Positions 47,873-57,039 of a DNA stretch of 64,000 nt are shown here, piece after piece. The translations under genes and the position numbers were made by a program. Origin of the DNA: Massilia horti (GTDB lineage Bacteria; Pseudomonadota; Gammaproteobacteria; Burkholderiales; Burkholderiaceae_D); assembly GCF_004614195.1 (NCBI RefSeq), contig NZ_SPUM01000029.1, positions 1 through 64,000 on the forward strand, read 5' to 3'. The notes under the pieces were generated by a model. That model was not told the origin of the DNA and made no database searches. It saw only the letters and a list, made by a program, of their open reading frames with translations. The first letter of the stretch is position 1; every line of letters starts with the position of its first letter.

Positions 47873-49831
47873 ATGACCAGCCGACAGCTTCCGATCCTTG
47901 CCGTTTGCCTGGCGCTGGCTTTTGGCGCCGGCGCGGTCCGCGCCGCGACCGCCGAAACCCAACAGGCCGATGCGCCCGCCGCCAAGCGCGACTTGCGCGC
48001 CACTTATACCAAGTACGAATTCCGGATTCCGATGCGCGACGGCGTGCGCCTGTTCACCACCGTCTACGTGCCGAAGGACGGCTCGAAGCCTTACCCCTTC
48101 CTGATGCAGCGCACCCCGTACAGCGTGGGTACCCGCGCCAAGGGCGAACTGCACTACGGCGTCGACTGGTTCCCGGAAGCGATCGGCCCGTCCAAAGAAT
48201 TCGAGGACGCAGGCTACATCTTCGTGAAGCAGGACGTGCGCGGCCGGTACATGTCGGAAGGGAAGTGGCAGGAGATGACGCCGCACCTGAACGCCAACCG
48301 CGCGGCCGGCGAAGGGCAGGAGAGCCAGGACATGTACGACACCGTCGAATGGCTGCTCAAGAACGTGGCCAACAACAACGGCAAGGTCGGCATCTACGGC
48401 ATCAGCTACCCGGGCTTCTACACCTCGGCCAGCATCATCGATTCGCACCCGGCGATTAAGGCCGCCTCGCCGCAGGCGCCGATCGCCGACCTGTTCATGG
48501 GCGACGACTCCTACCACGGCGGCGCCTTTTTGCTGGCCGCGAACTTCGGCTTCTATTCTGCCTTCACAGTGGAGGACAACCCGACACCGCTGCCCAAGAC
48601 ATGGTCCGGCTTCGATTACGGAATGGCCGACGGCTACGACTTCTTCCTGAAGCACCTGACCCTGTCGAACATCCTCGCGACCCTGACCGACAAGCAGCGC
48701 GCGCTGCTGGCGCCGACGATCGAGCACGACACCTACGACGAGTTCTGGCAGTCGCGTAATCTCGCGCCGCATTTGAAGAACGTGAAGGCGGCCGTGCTGA
48801 CCGTGGGCGGCTGGTTCGACGCCGAGGATCCGCAAGGGCCGTTCACGACCTACCACGCGATCAAGAAGTACAACCCGGCCACCTTCAACGGGCTGGTGAT
48901 GGGCCCGTGGGTGCACGGAGGCTGGGCGCGCGGCGAAGGCAAGAGCCTGGGCCATGTACGTTTCGACAGCGAGACCTCGGCATACTTCCGCACGCAGATC
49001 CAGTTCCCGTTCTTCGAGCAGCACCTCAAGGGCGTCAAGCCGGCCAAGGCAATCGCCGAGGTCACCGCGTTCGAGACCGGGACCAACGTGTGGCGCCAGT
49101 ACGCGGCCTGGCCGCCGCAGCAGGCCAAGTCGCGCACGCTGTACTTCGGCCCGAACGGCAAGCTAAGCTGGCAGCAGAACGCGGCCGGCGCCGGCTTTGA
49201 CGAATACGTGTCCGATCCGAAGAAGCCGGTGCCCTACATCGGCTACCCGTCGACCGACGTGCCGCAGGAGTACATGGTGTCGGACCAGCGCTTTGCCGCC
49301 ACCCGGCCGGACGTGCTGGTGTACCAGAGCGACGTGCTGGAGGAAGACGTGACGGTGGCCGGGCCGGTGACGCCCCGGCTGTTCGTTTCGACCACCGGCA
49401 CCGACGCCGACTGGGTGGTCAAGCTGATCGACGTCTACCCGCAGGAGTACCCGGAGGCGGAGGAAAAGGAAAGGCGCGGCAAGGACGTGCCGCCGCCCAC
49501 GCTGACGCTGGGCGGCTACCAGCAGCTGGTGCGCGGCAATCCGCTGCGCGGCAAGTTCCGCAACAGCTTCGAGAAGCCGGAGCCGTTCACGCCGGGGAAG
49601 GTGGAGCAGGTCTCATATCAGCTCGGCGACGTCAACCACACCTTCCGCCGCGGCCACCGCATCATGGTGCAGGTGCAGAGCTCGTGGTTCCCGCTGGTCG
49701 ACCTGAACCCGCAGACCTTCGTCTCGATCCCGAAGGCCAGGCCGGAGGACTTCAAGAAGGCGACGCAGCGCGTCTACTTGGGGGGTGATACGCCGTCGGG
49801 GTTGCAGGTGCTGGTGATGCCAGGGCACTAA
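47873..49831 (+). CDS. Exported CocE/NonD family hydrolase (X-Pro dipeptidyl-peptidase-like)
   Basis: A 652-residue enzyme with a signal peptide (ILAVCLALAFGAGAVRA). The alpha/beta hydrolase domain has the nucleophile in GIYGISYPGFYTS, and the C-terminal jelly-roll (X-Pro dipeptidyl-peptidase C-terminal type) covers about the last 230 residues (TRLFVSTTGTDADWVVKLID-like pattern). Relatives are acyl hydrolases, glutaryl-7-ACA acylases or cocaine esterases; the natural substrate is unknown. The ATG at 47873 has AAAGGAAAA upstream. Confidence 0.9.
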   Translation: MTSRQLPILAVCLALAFGAGAVRAATAETQQADAPAAKRDLRATYTKYEFRIPMRDGVRLFTTVYVPKDGSKPYPFLMQRTPYSVGTRAKGELHYGVDWFPEAIGPSKEFEDAGYIFVKQDVRGRYMSEGKWQEMTPHLNANRAAGEGQESQDMYDTVEWLLKNVANNNGKVGIYGISYPGFYTSASIIDSHPAIKAASPQAPIADLFMGDDSYHGGAFLLAANFGFYSAFTVEDNPTPLPKTWSGFDYGMADGYDFFLKHLTLSNILATLTDKQRALLAPTIEHDTYDEFWQSRNLAPHLKNVKAAVLTVGGWFDAEDPQGPFTTYHAIKKYNPATFNGLVMGPWVHGGWARGEGKSLGHVRFDSETSAYFRTQIQFPFFEQHLKGVKPAKAIAEVTAFETGTNVWRQYAAWPPQQAKSRTLYFGPNGKLSWQQNAAGAGFDEYVSDPKKPVPYIGYPSTDVPQEYMVSDQRFAATRPDVLVYQSDVLEEDVTVAGPVTPRLFVSTTGTDADWVVKLIDVYPQEYPEAEEKERRGKDVPPPTLTLGGYQQLVRGNPLRGKFRNSFEKPEPFTPGKVEQVSYQLGDVNHTFRRGHRIMVQVQSSWFPLVDLNPQTFVSIPKARPEDFKKATQRVYLGGDTPSGLQVLVMPGH

Positions 49832-49849
49832 GAGGTTGAGCTTGGTTTT

Positions 49850-49980
49850 GTAGGGTGGGCGGGGTGAGGCTGGCCAGTGGCCAGCCGAACGAACGCCCAC
49901 GCGTTCAACGAACATGGAACCTGTTCGGGTATGGCCATTTATCGCTGAACGCGTGGGCAGGAGAACCTGCCCACCCTACG
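49850..49980. repeat. Intergenic repeat family B (GTAGGGTGGGC type), copy 1
   Basis: Arms GTAGGGTGGGC and GCCCACCCTACG at the ends, with inner CGCCCACGCGTTCAACG and CTGAACGCGTGGGC blocks in inverted order, plus CTGGCCAGTGGCCAGC. This family differs from the GTGCGCAC family but ends in the same CCCTAC. It is immediately followed by a partial family A copy. Confidence 0.8.
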
Positions 49981-49989
49981 CACCTTTCA

Positions 49990-50064
49990 TCGCATGCTGA
50001 CTTGCGGCTGCAGCGCCACTACGCGACGTTCGCGAACCGCGTGCGCACAGGTGCGCACCCTACG
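49990..50064. repeat. Palindromic intergenic repeat, copy 8 (right part)
   Basis: Contains the core GCATGCTGACTTGCGGCTGC and the right arm GAACCGCGTGCGCACAGG with TGCGCACCCTACG. The left arm is missing, replaced by the family B element. Confidence 0.85.
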
Positions 50065-50111
50065 AATTGCACACGCACGTACGCAACGGTTCGCTGGTGT
50101 CCGGTACTGCC

Positions 50112-50570
50112 TCACGCCCCGATCCACGGCAGGCCGGCCTTGCACCAGCCGCCCACCGTCTTGCGATGTCCCTGCGCGTCCTTGTCGCCCTCGAAACCTT
50201 CGAGGATGTCAAACGCGTTCCTGTAGCCCAGTTCCGTCGCCACGCGCGCGCCGTGGCGCGAGCGCACGCCCGAGCGGCACAGGAACAGCACCACGTCGTC
50301 CTTGTCCGTCACGCCCTGCAGCTCGTGCGCGAATTCCGGGTTGGGCGCGCCGCCTGGATACATCACCCACTGCACCGCCTTGTGCTGGCCCTCCGGGATA
50401 TGTACCCGCCCGACCCAGTCGCGTTCGGCATTGGTGCGCACGTCAACCAGCTTGACCTTCGGGTCGGCCTGCAGCAGCGCGTAGGCTTCGGCCGGCGTCA
50501 CGGCGCCAGCATAGGGCTCGCCGGCGGCGCGGGTGCGGGCGGCGGCAAGGATTTGCTCGCTTGTACTCAT
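50112..50570 (-). CDS. Rhodanese-like domain protein
   Basis: A 152-residue single rhodanese domain. The active-site loop is FLCRSGVRSRHGA, with the cysteine near residue 108, and the fold marks KLVDVRTNAERDWVGR and GYRNAFDILEGFEGDKD are present. It probably transfers sulfur from a donor to a thiol acceptor in the cytoplasm. The ATG at 50570 is chosen because the upstream frame is not conserved and crosses NtrC-like sites. It is divergent from glnA, so those sites could also affect it. Confidence 0.9.
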   Translation of the reverse strand: MSTSEQILAAARTRAAGEPYAGAVTPAEAYALLQADPKVKLVDVRTNAERDWVGRVHIPEGQHKAVQWVMYPGGAPNPEFAHELQGVTDKDDVVLFLCRSGVRSRHGARVATELGYRNAFDILEGFEGDKDAQGHRKTVGGWCKAGLPWIGA

Positions 50571-50610
50571 GGTAGTTCCCCTATTATTGAATTGAATGCA
50601 CAGGTCTGAG

Positions 50611-50627
50611 TTCACCGTGATGGTGCG
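50611..50627. promoter_or_regulatory. NtrC-like site 1 (weak)
   Basis: TTCACCGTGATGGTGCG, compared with the NtrC consensus TGCACC-N5-GGTGCA, retains CACC-N5-GGTG. It is centred 31 bases from site 2, about three helical turns. Confidence 0.55.
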
Positions 50628-50641
50628 TCCTGGCAAGCGGA

Positions 50642-50658
50642 TGCACTGAAATGGTGCA
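50642..50658. promoter_or_regulatory. NtrC-like site 2 (strong)
   Basis: TGCACTGAAATGGTGCA matches TGCACC-N5-GGTGCA with one mismatch. It lies about 150 bases before the sigma-54 promoter of glnA, the usual enhancer distance. Confidence 0.75.
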
Positions 50659-50669
50659 TTTGCGAAGAG

Positions 50670-50686
50670 CGCACCGCCGCGGTGCG
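50670..50686. promoter_or_regulatory. NtrC-like site 3
   Basis: CGCACCGCCGCGGTGCG keeps GCACC-N5-GGTGC exactly and is a perfect palindrome. It is centred 28 bases from site 2, so the three sites fall on the same helix face. Confidence 0.72.
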
Positions 50687-50793
50687 AAGTGCGCCAGCCG
50701 CGCATGCTTGAATTGGCCGCCAGACCCGCCAATTTTATGGGTAAACTCACCGGTTTCCAAAGATTGAATGCATATTTGCTCATGGTCGAGGGC

Positions 50794-50809
50794 TGGCACG
50801 GATTCTGCT
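50794..50809 (+). promoter_or_regulatory. Sigma-54 promoter of glnA
   Basis: TGGCACGGATTCTGCT matches the -24/-12 consensus TGGCACG-N4-TTGCW with one mismatch, 75 bases before the glnA ATG. With the upstream NtrC-like sites this indicates nitrogen control. Confidence 0.85.
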
Positions 50810-50883
50810 ATATTCCCTGTGTGATGGTCGCCCGCTTGGCATAGCACAAAGGTCGACACCCCTTTTTCATTTAGGAGATACGA

Positions 50884-52299
50884 ATGGCAAAGACTGCCGC
50901 AGACGTAATGGACATGGTTAAGGAACACGAAGTCAAGTTCGTGGACCTGCGCTTCGCGGACACCCGCGGCAAGGAGCAGCACGTGACCGTCCCCGTGTCC
51001 CACTTCGACCTGGACAAATTCGAGTCCGGCCACGCCTTCGACGGTTCGTCGATGGCCGGCTGGAAGGGCATCGAAGCGTCGGACATGATCCTGTTGCCTG
51101 ATCCGTCGACCGCCAACGTCGACCCGTTCATGGAAGAGACCACGCTGTTCATGCAGTGCGACGTGATCGAACCGACGGACGGCAAGGGCTACGACCGCGA
51201 CCCGCGCTCGATCGCCAAGCGCGCCGAGGCTTACCTGAAATCGTCGGGCATCGGCGACACCGCCTACTTCGGCCCGGAACCTGAATTCTTCATCTTCGAC
51301 TCGGTCCGCTGGAAGATCGACATGTCGGGCTGCTTCGTGAAGATCGACTCGGACGAGTCGTCGTGGGCCACCGACAAGGAAATCGAAGGCGGCAACAGCG
51401 GCCACCGTCCGGCCGTCAAGGGCGGCTACTTCCCGGTCCCGCCGGTCGACAGCTTCCAGGACATGCGCTCGGAAATGTCGCTGATCCTCGAGTCGATGGG
51501 CATTCCGGTCGAGGTGCACCACCACGAGGTGGCCGGCGCCGGCCAGAACGAGCTGGGCACCAAGTTCTCGACCCTGGTCGAGCGCGCCGACTGGACCCAG
51601 ACCATGAAGTACGTGATCTGGAACGTCGCCCACAGCTACGGCAAGACCGCGACCTTCATGCCCAAGCCGGTGGTGGGCGACAACGGCTCGGGCATGCACG
51701 TGCACCAGTCGATCTGGAAGGATGGCAAGAACCTGTTCGCAGGCGACGGCTATGCCGGCCTGTCGGAAACCGCGCTGTACTACATCGGCGGCATCATCAA
51801 GCACGCGCGCGCCCTGAACGCGATCACCAACCCGGGCACCAACTCGTACAAGCGCCTGGTGCCGGGCTATGAAGCGCCGGTCAAGCTGGCCTATTCGGCG
51901 CGCAACCGCTCGGCCTCGATCCGCATCCCGCACGTGGCCAACCCGAAGGGCCGCCGCATCGAGACCCGCTTCCCGGACCCGCTGGCCAACGTCTACCTGT
52001 GCTTCGCGGCGCTGTTGATGGCGGGCCTGGACGGCATCCAGAACAAGATCCACCCGGGCGAGCCGGCCACCAAGGACCTGTACCACCTGCCGCCGGAAGA
52101 GGACGCGCTGATCCCGACCGTCTGCTCGTCGCTGGAAGAAGCGCTCGATGCCCTGAACAAGGACCGCGAGTTCCTGACCCGCGGCGGCGTGTTCAGCGAC
52201 AGCATGATCGACGCCTACATCGAACTGAAGATGCAGGAAGTCCAGCGCATGCGCATGACCACGCACCCGGTCGAATTCGACATGTACTACTCGGGCTGA
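50884..52299 (+). CDS. glnA: Glutamine synthetase type I
   Basis: A 471-residue type I glutamine synthetase, the usual length. Marks are [15 protein letters not shown], the [11 protein letters not shown] segment, the ATP site [29 protein letters not shown] and the adenylylation-site tyrosine in DLYHLPPEE near residue 397. It makes glutamine from glutamate, ammonia and ATP in a dodecamer. AGGAGAT precedes the ATG. It is expressed from a sigma-54 promoter with NtrC sites, and the ntrB-ntrC genes are downstream. Confidence 0.98.
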   Translation: MAKTAADVMDMVKEHEVKFVDLRFADTRGKEQHVTVPVSHFDLDKFESGHAFDGSSMAGWKGIEASDMILLPDPSTANVDPFMEETTLFMQCDVIEPTDGKGYDRDPRSIAKRAEAYLKSSGIGDTAYFGPEPEFFIFDSVRWKIDMSGCFVKIDSDESSWATDKEIEGGNSGHRPAVKGGYFPVPPVDSFQDMRSEMSLILESMGIPVEVHHHEVAGAGQNELGTKFSTLVERADWTQTMKYVIWNVAHSYGKTATFMPKPVVGDNGSGMHVHQSIWKDGKNLFAGDGYAGLSETALYYIGGIIKHARALNAITNPGTNSYKRLVPGYEAPVKLAYSARNRSASIRIPHVANPKGRRIETRFPDPLANVYLCFAALLMAGLDGIQNKIHPGEPATKDLYHLPPEEDALIPTVCSSLEEALDALNKDREFLTRGGVFSDSMIDAYIELKMQEVQRMRMTTHPVEFDMYYSG

Positions 52300-52352
52300 T
52301 CGGCGGCCATCGCGTTGCGGCAATGCATCATTTGCCTTGACGCTTTGATCAA

Positions 52353-52387
52353 AAACGCGGGGAAAGGCCTAGCCTTTCCCCGCGTTT
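52353..52387 (+). terminator. Terminator of glnA
   Basis: A perfect 16-base stem (AAACGCGGGGAAAGGC with its complement) around a three-base loop, with a T-rich end, 54 bases after the glnA stop. It would separate glnA from the ntr genes except for read-through. Confidence 0.92.
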
Positions 52388-52453
52388 GTATATGGATTGC
52401 GGTATAGTCGGCCAGATCAATATTCATGCGCGGACCGCCGCGCAGCCGAACTG

Positions 52454-52966
52454 ATGCGAATGACAACCAGTGTACTGGGACGCTGCGCGCTGGCGCTGCT
52501 CCTGGCCTGCCCGGCCTTGGCCGCATGGGCGCAGACGGCGGTGTACAAGTGCGTCGACGACCAGGGCCGGGTCGAGTACACCGACACCAACAAGCGTGGC
52601 TGCAAGGTGATCGACCTGCCTGGCGCGATCACCGCGCCGCCGCCGACGCGCAGCAGGCCGGCGCCGCCGATGCGCCAGGGCAGCGCGGCGAGCGTGGTCA
52701 GCCCGGCCGGCTTTCCGCGCGTGGACAGCGCGCAGCAGCGCGCGCGCGACGACGATCGTCGCGATATCCTCAACGAGGAGCTGCGTAACGAGGAAAAGAA
52801 GCTGGCCGACCTGCGGCGCGACTTCAACAACGGCGAGCCGGAACGCCAGGGCAATGAGCGCAACTATGCCAAGTACCAGGAGCGCGTGGCGCGCATGCGC
52901 GACGACATCAGCCGCAGCGAACGCAATGTCGAAGCCTTGAAACGCGAGCTCGCCAACACGCGATGA
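52454..52966 (+). CDS. Exported DUF4124 domain protein
   Basis: A 170-residue protein with a signal peptide (LGRCALALLLACPALAAWAQ). A DUF4124 domain (VYKCVDDQGRVEYTDTNKRG) follows, then a proline-rich linker and a C-terminal charged coiled coil (about residues 95-165) with patterns like NEELRNEEKKLADLRRDF. It is probably periplasmic; function unknown. It ends overlapping the ntrB start by four bases (ATGA), so it is part of the ntr operon. ATG at 52454 opens the signal peptide. Confidence 0.88.
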   Translation: MRMTTSVLGRCALALLLACPALAAWAQTAVYKCVDDQGRVEYTDTNKRGCKVIDLPGAITAPPPTRSRPAPPMRQGSAASVVSPAGFPRVDSAQQRARDDDRRDILNEELRNEEKKLADLRRDFNNGEPERQGNERNYAKYQERVARMRDDISRSERNVEALKRELANTR

Positions 52967-54054
52967 ACCCTTTGCCTCTTCCCGCCGCGCCCGCGGCAGA
53001 GGCCCGCCTGGCGGGCCTGGACCTGCTCGCATCAAGCGTGCTGCTGGTGGATGCCGACGCGCGGGTGCGCTATGCGAACCCGGCCGCCGAGAACCTGCTC
53101 GACGCCTCGCTCAAGTCGCTGTCACGCCAGAAGCTGACCGAGCTGTTTGCCAATGGCGAGGAACTGGCGGCGCTGTGCCGCCAGGCGCTGGCCCACAAGT
53201 GGGCCGACCTGCGCCAGGACCTGACCCTGCTGCGTCCCGGGCGCGAACCGCTGCACGTGCACCTGACGGTCAGCGCCACGCTGGAAGCCGAAGTGCTGCT
53301 GGAGCTGCGCGAGAACGTGCAGCAGTTGAAGCTCGACCGCGAGGAGCGCATCCTCGACCACAGCCAGGCCAACAAGGAGCTGATCCGCAACCTGGCGCAC
53401 GAGATCAAGAATCCGCTGGGCGGCATTCGCGGCGCGGCCCAACTGCTCGAACTGGAACTGGCGGCGCGCGACCTGGGGGCGCTGTCGGAGTACACCCAGG
53501 TCGTCATCAAGGAAGCCGACCGGCTGCAGACCCTGGTTGACCGCCTGCTGGCGCCGCACCGCCGGCCGCACATCGTGGGCGACGTCAACATCCACGAAGT
53601 ATGCGAGCGGGTGCGCAGCCTGGTGCTGGCCGAGTTCCCGCACGGGCTTGCGATCCGCCGCGACTACGACGCTTCGTTGCCCGAATTCAGGGGCGACAAG
53701 GAGCAACTGATCCAGGCGGTGCTCAACATCGTGCACAACGCGGCGCAGGCGCTGGCCGGGAGGATCGGACAGGGCGATGCCGAGATCGTGCTGCGCACCC
53801 GGGTGGCGCGCCAGGTCACGCTGGCCAAGGTCCGCTATGGGCTGGCACTGGACTTGCATATCATCGACAATGGACCGGGCATCGCACCTGAGATTCGTGA
53901 CCGCATCTTCTATCCGCTGGTGTCGGGAAGGGAAGGCGGCAGCGGCCTCGGGCTGACGCTGGCGCAGACCTTCGTGCAGCAGCACCTGGGGGTGATCGAG
54001 TGCGAAAGCCAGCCTGGACTGACGGACTTCCGCATCCTGCTGCCACTGCCCTAG
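52963..54054 (+). CDS. glnL: Nitrogen regulation histidine kinase NtrB
   Basis: A 363-residue cytoplasmic kinase. A PAS domain lies in the N-terminal part, the phosphorylated histidine is at about H146 (LAHEIKNPLGGIRGAA), then the ATP-binding boxes NIVHNAAQAL, DNGPGIAPEIRDRIF and GSGLGLTLAQ. It senses nitrogen state through PII and phosphorylates NtrC. Its start overlaps the DUF4124 gene; ntrC starts 54 bases downstream. Confidence 0.96.
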   Translation: MNPLPLPAAPAAEARLAGLDLLASSVLLVDADARVRYANPAAENLLDASLKSLSRQKLTELFANGEELAALCRQALAHKWADLRQDLTLLRPGREPLHVHLTVSATLEAEVLLELRENVQQLKLDREERILDHSQANKELIRNLAHEIKNPLGGIRGAAQLLELELAARDLGALSEYTQVVIKEADRLQTLVDRLLAPHRRPHIVGDVNIHEVCERVRSLVLAEFPHGLAIRRDYDASLPEFRGDKEQLIQAVLNIVHNAAQALAGRIGQGDAEIVLRTRVARQVTLAKVRYGLALDLHIIDNGPGIAPEIRDRIFYPLVSGREGGSGLGLTLAQTFVQQHLGVIECESQPGLTDFRILLPLP

Positions 54055-54108
54055 GGGCGGGAGCAGGATACGGTCCACCTTAACGTCTTGTACAGCACGA
54101 ACACAAAC

Positions 54109-55572
54109 ATGAAACCGATCTGGATAGTCGACGACGATGCATCGATCCGCTGGGTGCTGGAAAAGGCCCTGGCGCGCGAGGGCCTGGAAACGCGCAGTTT
54201 TTCCAATGCGCGCGAGGCGCTTGACCTGCTGGCGACACAGACGCCGCAGGTGCTGGTGTCCGATATCCGCATGCCGGGCGAATCGGGGCTGGACCTGCTG
54301 GCGGCCGCCAAGGAGCGCCATCCGGGGCTGCCGGTCATCATCATCACCGCCTTCTCCGACCTGGATTCTGCGGTGGCCTCGTTCCAGGGCGGCGCGTTCG
54401 ACTACCTGGCCAAGCCGTTCGACATCGACAAGGCGGTGGCGCTGATCCGGCGCGCGCTGGAAGAGAGCCTGCGCGAGGCGAGCGAGCAGGCGCCGCCGGG
54501 CGAGGCGCCCGAGATCCTCGGCCATGCGCCGGCGATGCAGGAGGTGTTCCGCGCGATCGGCCGCCTGTCGCAGTCGAACGTGACGGTCCTGATCACCGGC
54601 GAATCGGGCTCCGGCAAAGAGCTGGTGGCGCGCGCGCTGCACAAGCACAGCCCGCGGGCCGGGCAGCCTTTCATCGCGCTCAATACGGCGGCGATCCCGA
54701 AGGACCTGCTCGAATCGGAACTGTTTGGTCACGAGCGCGGCGCCTTCACCGGCGCCCAGGCGATGCGGCGCGGCCGCTTCGAGCAGGCCGAGGGCGGCAC
54801 GCTGTTCCTGGACGAGATCGGCGACATGCCGTTCGATTTGCAGACGCGGCTCTTGCGCGTGCTCTCGGACGGGCACTTTTATCGTGTCGGCGGCCACCAG
54901 CCGGTCAAGGCCAACGTGCGCGTGATCGCGGCCACCCACCAGAACCTCGAGCAGCGCGTGCGCGACGAGCTGTTTCGCGAGGACCTGTACCACCGGCTCA
55001 ACGTGATCCGCCTGCGCCTGCCGCCGCTGCGTGAGCGGCGCGAGGACATTCCCGTCCTGGCGCGACACTTCCTGCTGCAAAGCGCGCAGCAGCTGGGCGT
55101 GGAGCCCAAGCGCCTGTCCGAGGCGGCGATGCGCTTTCTGAGCGAATTGGAATTGCCGGGCAACGTGCGGCAGCTGGAAAACCTGTGCAACTGGATCACG
55201 GTGATGGCGCCGGGCCAGACGGTCGAGGTCAAGGACCTGCCGCACGACCTGACGCAAGGCGCGCCGCTGGATGCGCCGGCGGGTGAGGGTGCTGTCGCGC
55301 ACACGGCGGTGGCACCGCCGCAGGGTACGGCATTGGCCCCGCCGGACGGCTGGACCGGCCTTCTGGAACAGCAGGCCGCCAGCATGCTCGCTGCCGGGCA
55401 GGCCGAGGTGATGGACGTGCTGGGCCGGCAGTTCGAGTCGGTGCTGATCCGCACCGCGCTCAAGCACACGCACGGGCGCAAGAACGACGCCGCGGTCCGG
55501 CTGGGCATCGGGCGCAATACGATCACGCGCAAGATCGCGGAGCTGGGCATCGACGGCGCCAAGGACGATTAG
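54109..55572 (+). CDS. glnG: Nitrogen regulation response regulator NtrC
   Basis: A 487-residue sigma-54 activator. The receiver domain has DDDASIR, the phosphorylated aspartate at about D52 ([10 protein letters not shown]) and the switch lysine at about K102. The AAA+ domain has GESGSGKE, the GAFTGA loop and [13 protein letters not shown] Fis-type DNA-binding end carries [20 protein letters not shown]. When phosphorylated by NtrB it should bind the sites at 50611-50686 and drive glnA. ATG at 54109 is chosen by family match. Confidence 0.97.
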   Translation: MKPIWIVDDDASIRWVLEKALAREGLETRSFSNAREALDLLATQTPQVLVSDIRMPGESGLDLLAAAKERHPGLPVIIITAFSDLDSAVASFQGGAFDYLAKPFDIDKAVALIRRALEESLREASEQAPPGEAPEILGHAPAMQEVFRAIGRLSQSNVTVLITGESGSGKELVARALHKHSPRAGQPFIALNTAAIPKDLLESELFGHERGAFTGAQAMRRGRFEQAEGGTLFLDEIGDMPFDLQTRLLRVLSDGHFYRVGGHQPVKANVRVIAATHQNLEQRVRDELFREDLYHRLNVIRLRLPPLRERREDIPVLARHFLLQSAQQLGVEPKRLSEAAMRFLSELELPGNVRQLENLCNWITVMAPGQTVEVKDLPHDLTQGAPLDAPAGEGAVAHTAVAPPQGTALAPPDGWTGLLEQQAASMLAAGQAEVMDVLGRQFESVLIRTALKHTHGRKNDAAVRLGIGRNTITRKIAELGIDGAKDD

Positions 55573-55634
55573 AGTGACCCTCGGCGGCGCGATATAGTAA
55601 GCTCTGGCATTGCCCCTGAGTGAGCTATATCAAG

Positions 55635-56600
55635 ATGCTGATCAACTGCGTCGCCTACCAAGAAGGCAGAAAACTAGCCGACATCCCCGTCGAGAACATC
55701 AGCGACTATCTCAAGCTGCCAAGCTGCTTCGTCTGGGTCGCGCTGCGCGACGCCAGCGCCGCGGAGATCAGCCAGATGCAGCAGGAATTCGGCCTGCACG
55801 AACTGGCCGTGGAGGATGCGGCGCGCGGCCACCAGCGTCCCAAGATCGAGGAATACGGCGATTCGCTGTTCGCCGTGATGCACACGGTTGAACTGAAGGG
55901 CGATGCCTTGTGCACCGGCGAGGTGGCCGTGTTCGTCGGCCCCAATTACGTGCTGTCGGTGCGGCGCGACGCGGCGCAGGGCTTCCTGGGCGTGCGTGCG
56001 CGCGCCGAGCGCGAGCCGCACTTGCTCAGGAAAGGCTCGGCCTTTGTGCTGTACGCGCTGATGGACGCAGTGGTTGACCGCTACTTCCCGGTGGTCGACT
56101 TCCTCGAGTCCGCGCTGGAGGAGATCGAGGAGACCATGTTCACGCAAGGCGCCCAGCGCGAGAACGTCGAGCGGCTGTATGACCTGAAGCGCAAGTCGCT
56201 GACGCTGCGCCACGCGGTCATGCCGCTGTTGGAGGCGGTGGGCCGGCTGCATGGCGGGCGCACGCCGCCCATTGCACGCGAGACCCAGGACTACTTCCGC
56301 GACGTGCACGATCACCTGCACCGCATCGCGGGACGGCTGGACGCCATCCGCGACACCATCAACACCGCAATCCAGGTGAACCTGTCGATGGTCGCCATCG
56401 ACGAGAGCGAGGTGAACAAGCGCCTGGCCGCCTGGGCCGCCATCTTCGCCGTGTTCACGGCCTTTGCCGGCCTGTGGGGCATGAACTTCAAGGGGATGCC
56501 GGAACTGGAGTGGAAATATGGCTACCCGGCCGCGGTCGGGTTGATGGTGCTGGTCTGCTATTACCTGTACCGCCGGTTCAAGAAGTCCGGCTGGTTGTAG
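55635..56600 (+). CDS. corA: Magnesium/cobalt transporter CorA
   Basis: A 321-residue CorA channel. A large cytoplasmic domain is followed by two membrane helices at the end and the GMN signature in GLWGMNFKGMPELEWKYGYP between them. It imports magnesium or cobalt as a pentamer. The ATG at 55635 gives the family start MLINCVAYQEGRKLADI; a GTG five codons earlier is possible. Its last 51 bases are duplicated downstream (56758-56808). Confidence 0.95.
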   Translation: MLINCVAYQEGRKLADIPVENISDYLKLPSCFVWVALRDASAAEISQMQQEFGLHELAVEDAARGHQRPKIEEYGDSLFAVMHTVELKGDALCTGEVAVFVGPNYVLSVRRDAAQGFLGVRARAEREPHLLRKGSAFVLYALMDAVVDRYFPVVDFLESALEEIEETMFTQGAQRENVERLYDLKRKSLTLRHAVMPLLEAVGRLHGGRTPPIARETQDYFRDVHDHLHRIAGRLDAIRDTINTAIQVNLSMVAIDESEVNKRLAAWAAIFAVFTAFAGLWGMNFKGMPELEWKYGYPAAVGLMVLVCYYLYRRFKKSGWL

Positions 56601-56651
56601 GGGCCAAATCGGAGTTCCGCGCGTCATCAAGGCTGGTCCTGCACTTGGCTT

Positions 56652-56754
56652 GGGGTGCGCACCTGTGCGCACGCGGTCACCGCATACTGACTTGCGGCTG
56701 CCGCTTCACTACGCAACTTTCGCGAACCGCGTGCGCACAGGTGCGCACCCTACG
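56652..56754. repeat. Palindromic intergenic repeat, copy 9 (full-length)
   Basis: Begins GGGGTGCGCACCTGTGCGCA, has the core GCGGTCACCGCATACTGAC and TTGCGGCTGCCGCTTCACTA, and ends GTGCGCACCCTACG. It sits between corA and the first duplicated corA tail. Confidence 0.92.
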
Positions 56755-56757
56755 TCA

Positions 56758-56808
56758 CTGCTATTACCTGTACCGACGGTTCAAGAAGTCTGGCTGGCTG
56801 TAGGGGCC
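56758..56808 (+). repeat. Duplicated corA 3' tail
   Basis: Fifty-one bases matching 56555-56605 with three differences, re-encoding CYYLYRRFKKSGWL and the stop, plus the following GGGGCC. It lies between two palindromic elements. Confidence 0.93.
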
Positions 56809-56831
56809 GAACAAAGAGCTATTTCACCAGG

Positions 56832-56937
56832 CGTAGGGTGTGCGCACCCGTGCGCACGCGGTCACCGCATGCTCACTTGCGGCTGCCGCTTCACTACGCA
56901 ACGTTTGCGAACCGCGTGCACAGGTGCGCACCCTGCG
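56832..56937. repeat. Palindromic intergenic repeat, copy 10 (full-length)
   Basis: Begins CGTAGGGTGTGCGCACCCGT, shares the core CCGCATGCTCACTTGCGGC and ends GTGCACAGGTGCGCACCCTG. It is very like copy 9 and in the same orientation. Confidence 0.9.
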
Positions 56938-56970
56938 CCACTTCGTCGTTCCCGGCAATTCACGCTCTGG

Positions 56971-57018
56971 TTGAACGCGTGGGCGGGAGACCCGCCCACC
57001 CTACAAGAAGTTTGGCTG
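56971..57018. repeat. Family B repeat arm with a third, short corA-tail scrap
   Basis: TTGAACGCGTGGGCGGGAGA then CCCGCCCACCCTAC matches the right part of the family B element at 49.9 kb. It is followed at 57004-57018 by CAAGAAGTTTGGCTG, like CAAGAAGTCTGGCTG in the duplicated tail. Confidence 0.65.
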
Positions 57019-57039
57019 ACTCCAGGTTGCGCTCGCACC

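Noticed and set aside
53122-55473. 783-codon open frame on the minus strand opposite ntrB/ntrC
   Set aside because: Its product is a histidine/arginine/glutamine-rich shadow typical of GC-rich antisense frames; ntrB and ntrC on the plus strand have full family motifs.
56652-56937. Repeats at 56.6-56.9 kb as a CRISPR array
   Set aside because: The units are about 100 bases, palindromic, and separated by copied corA sequence, not by unique spacers of equal length.
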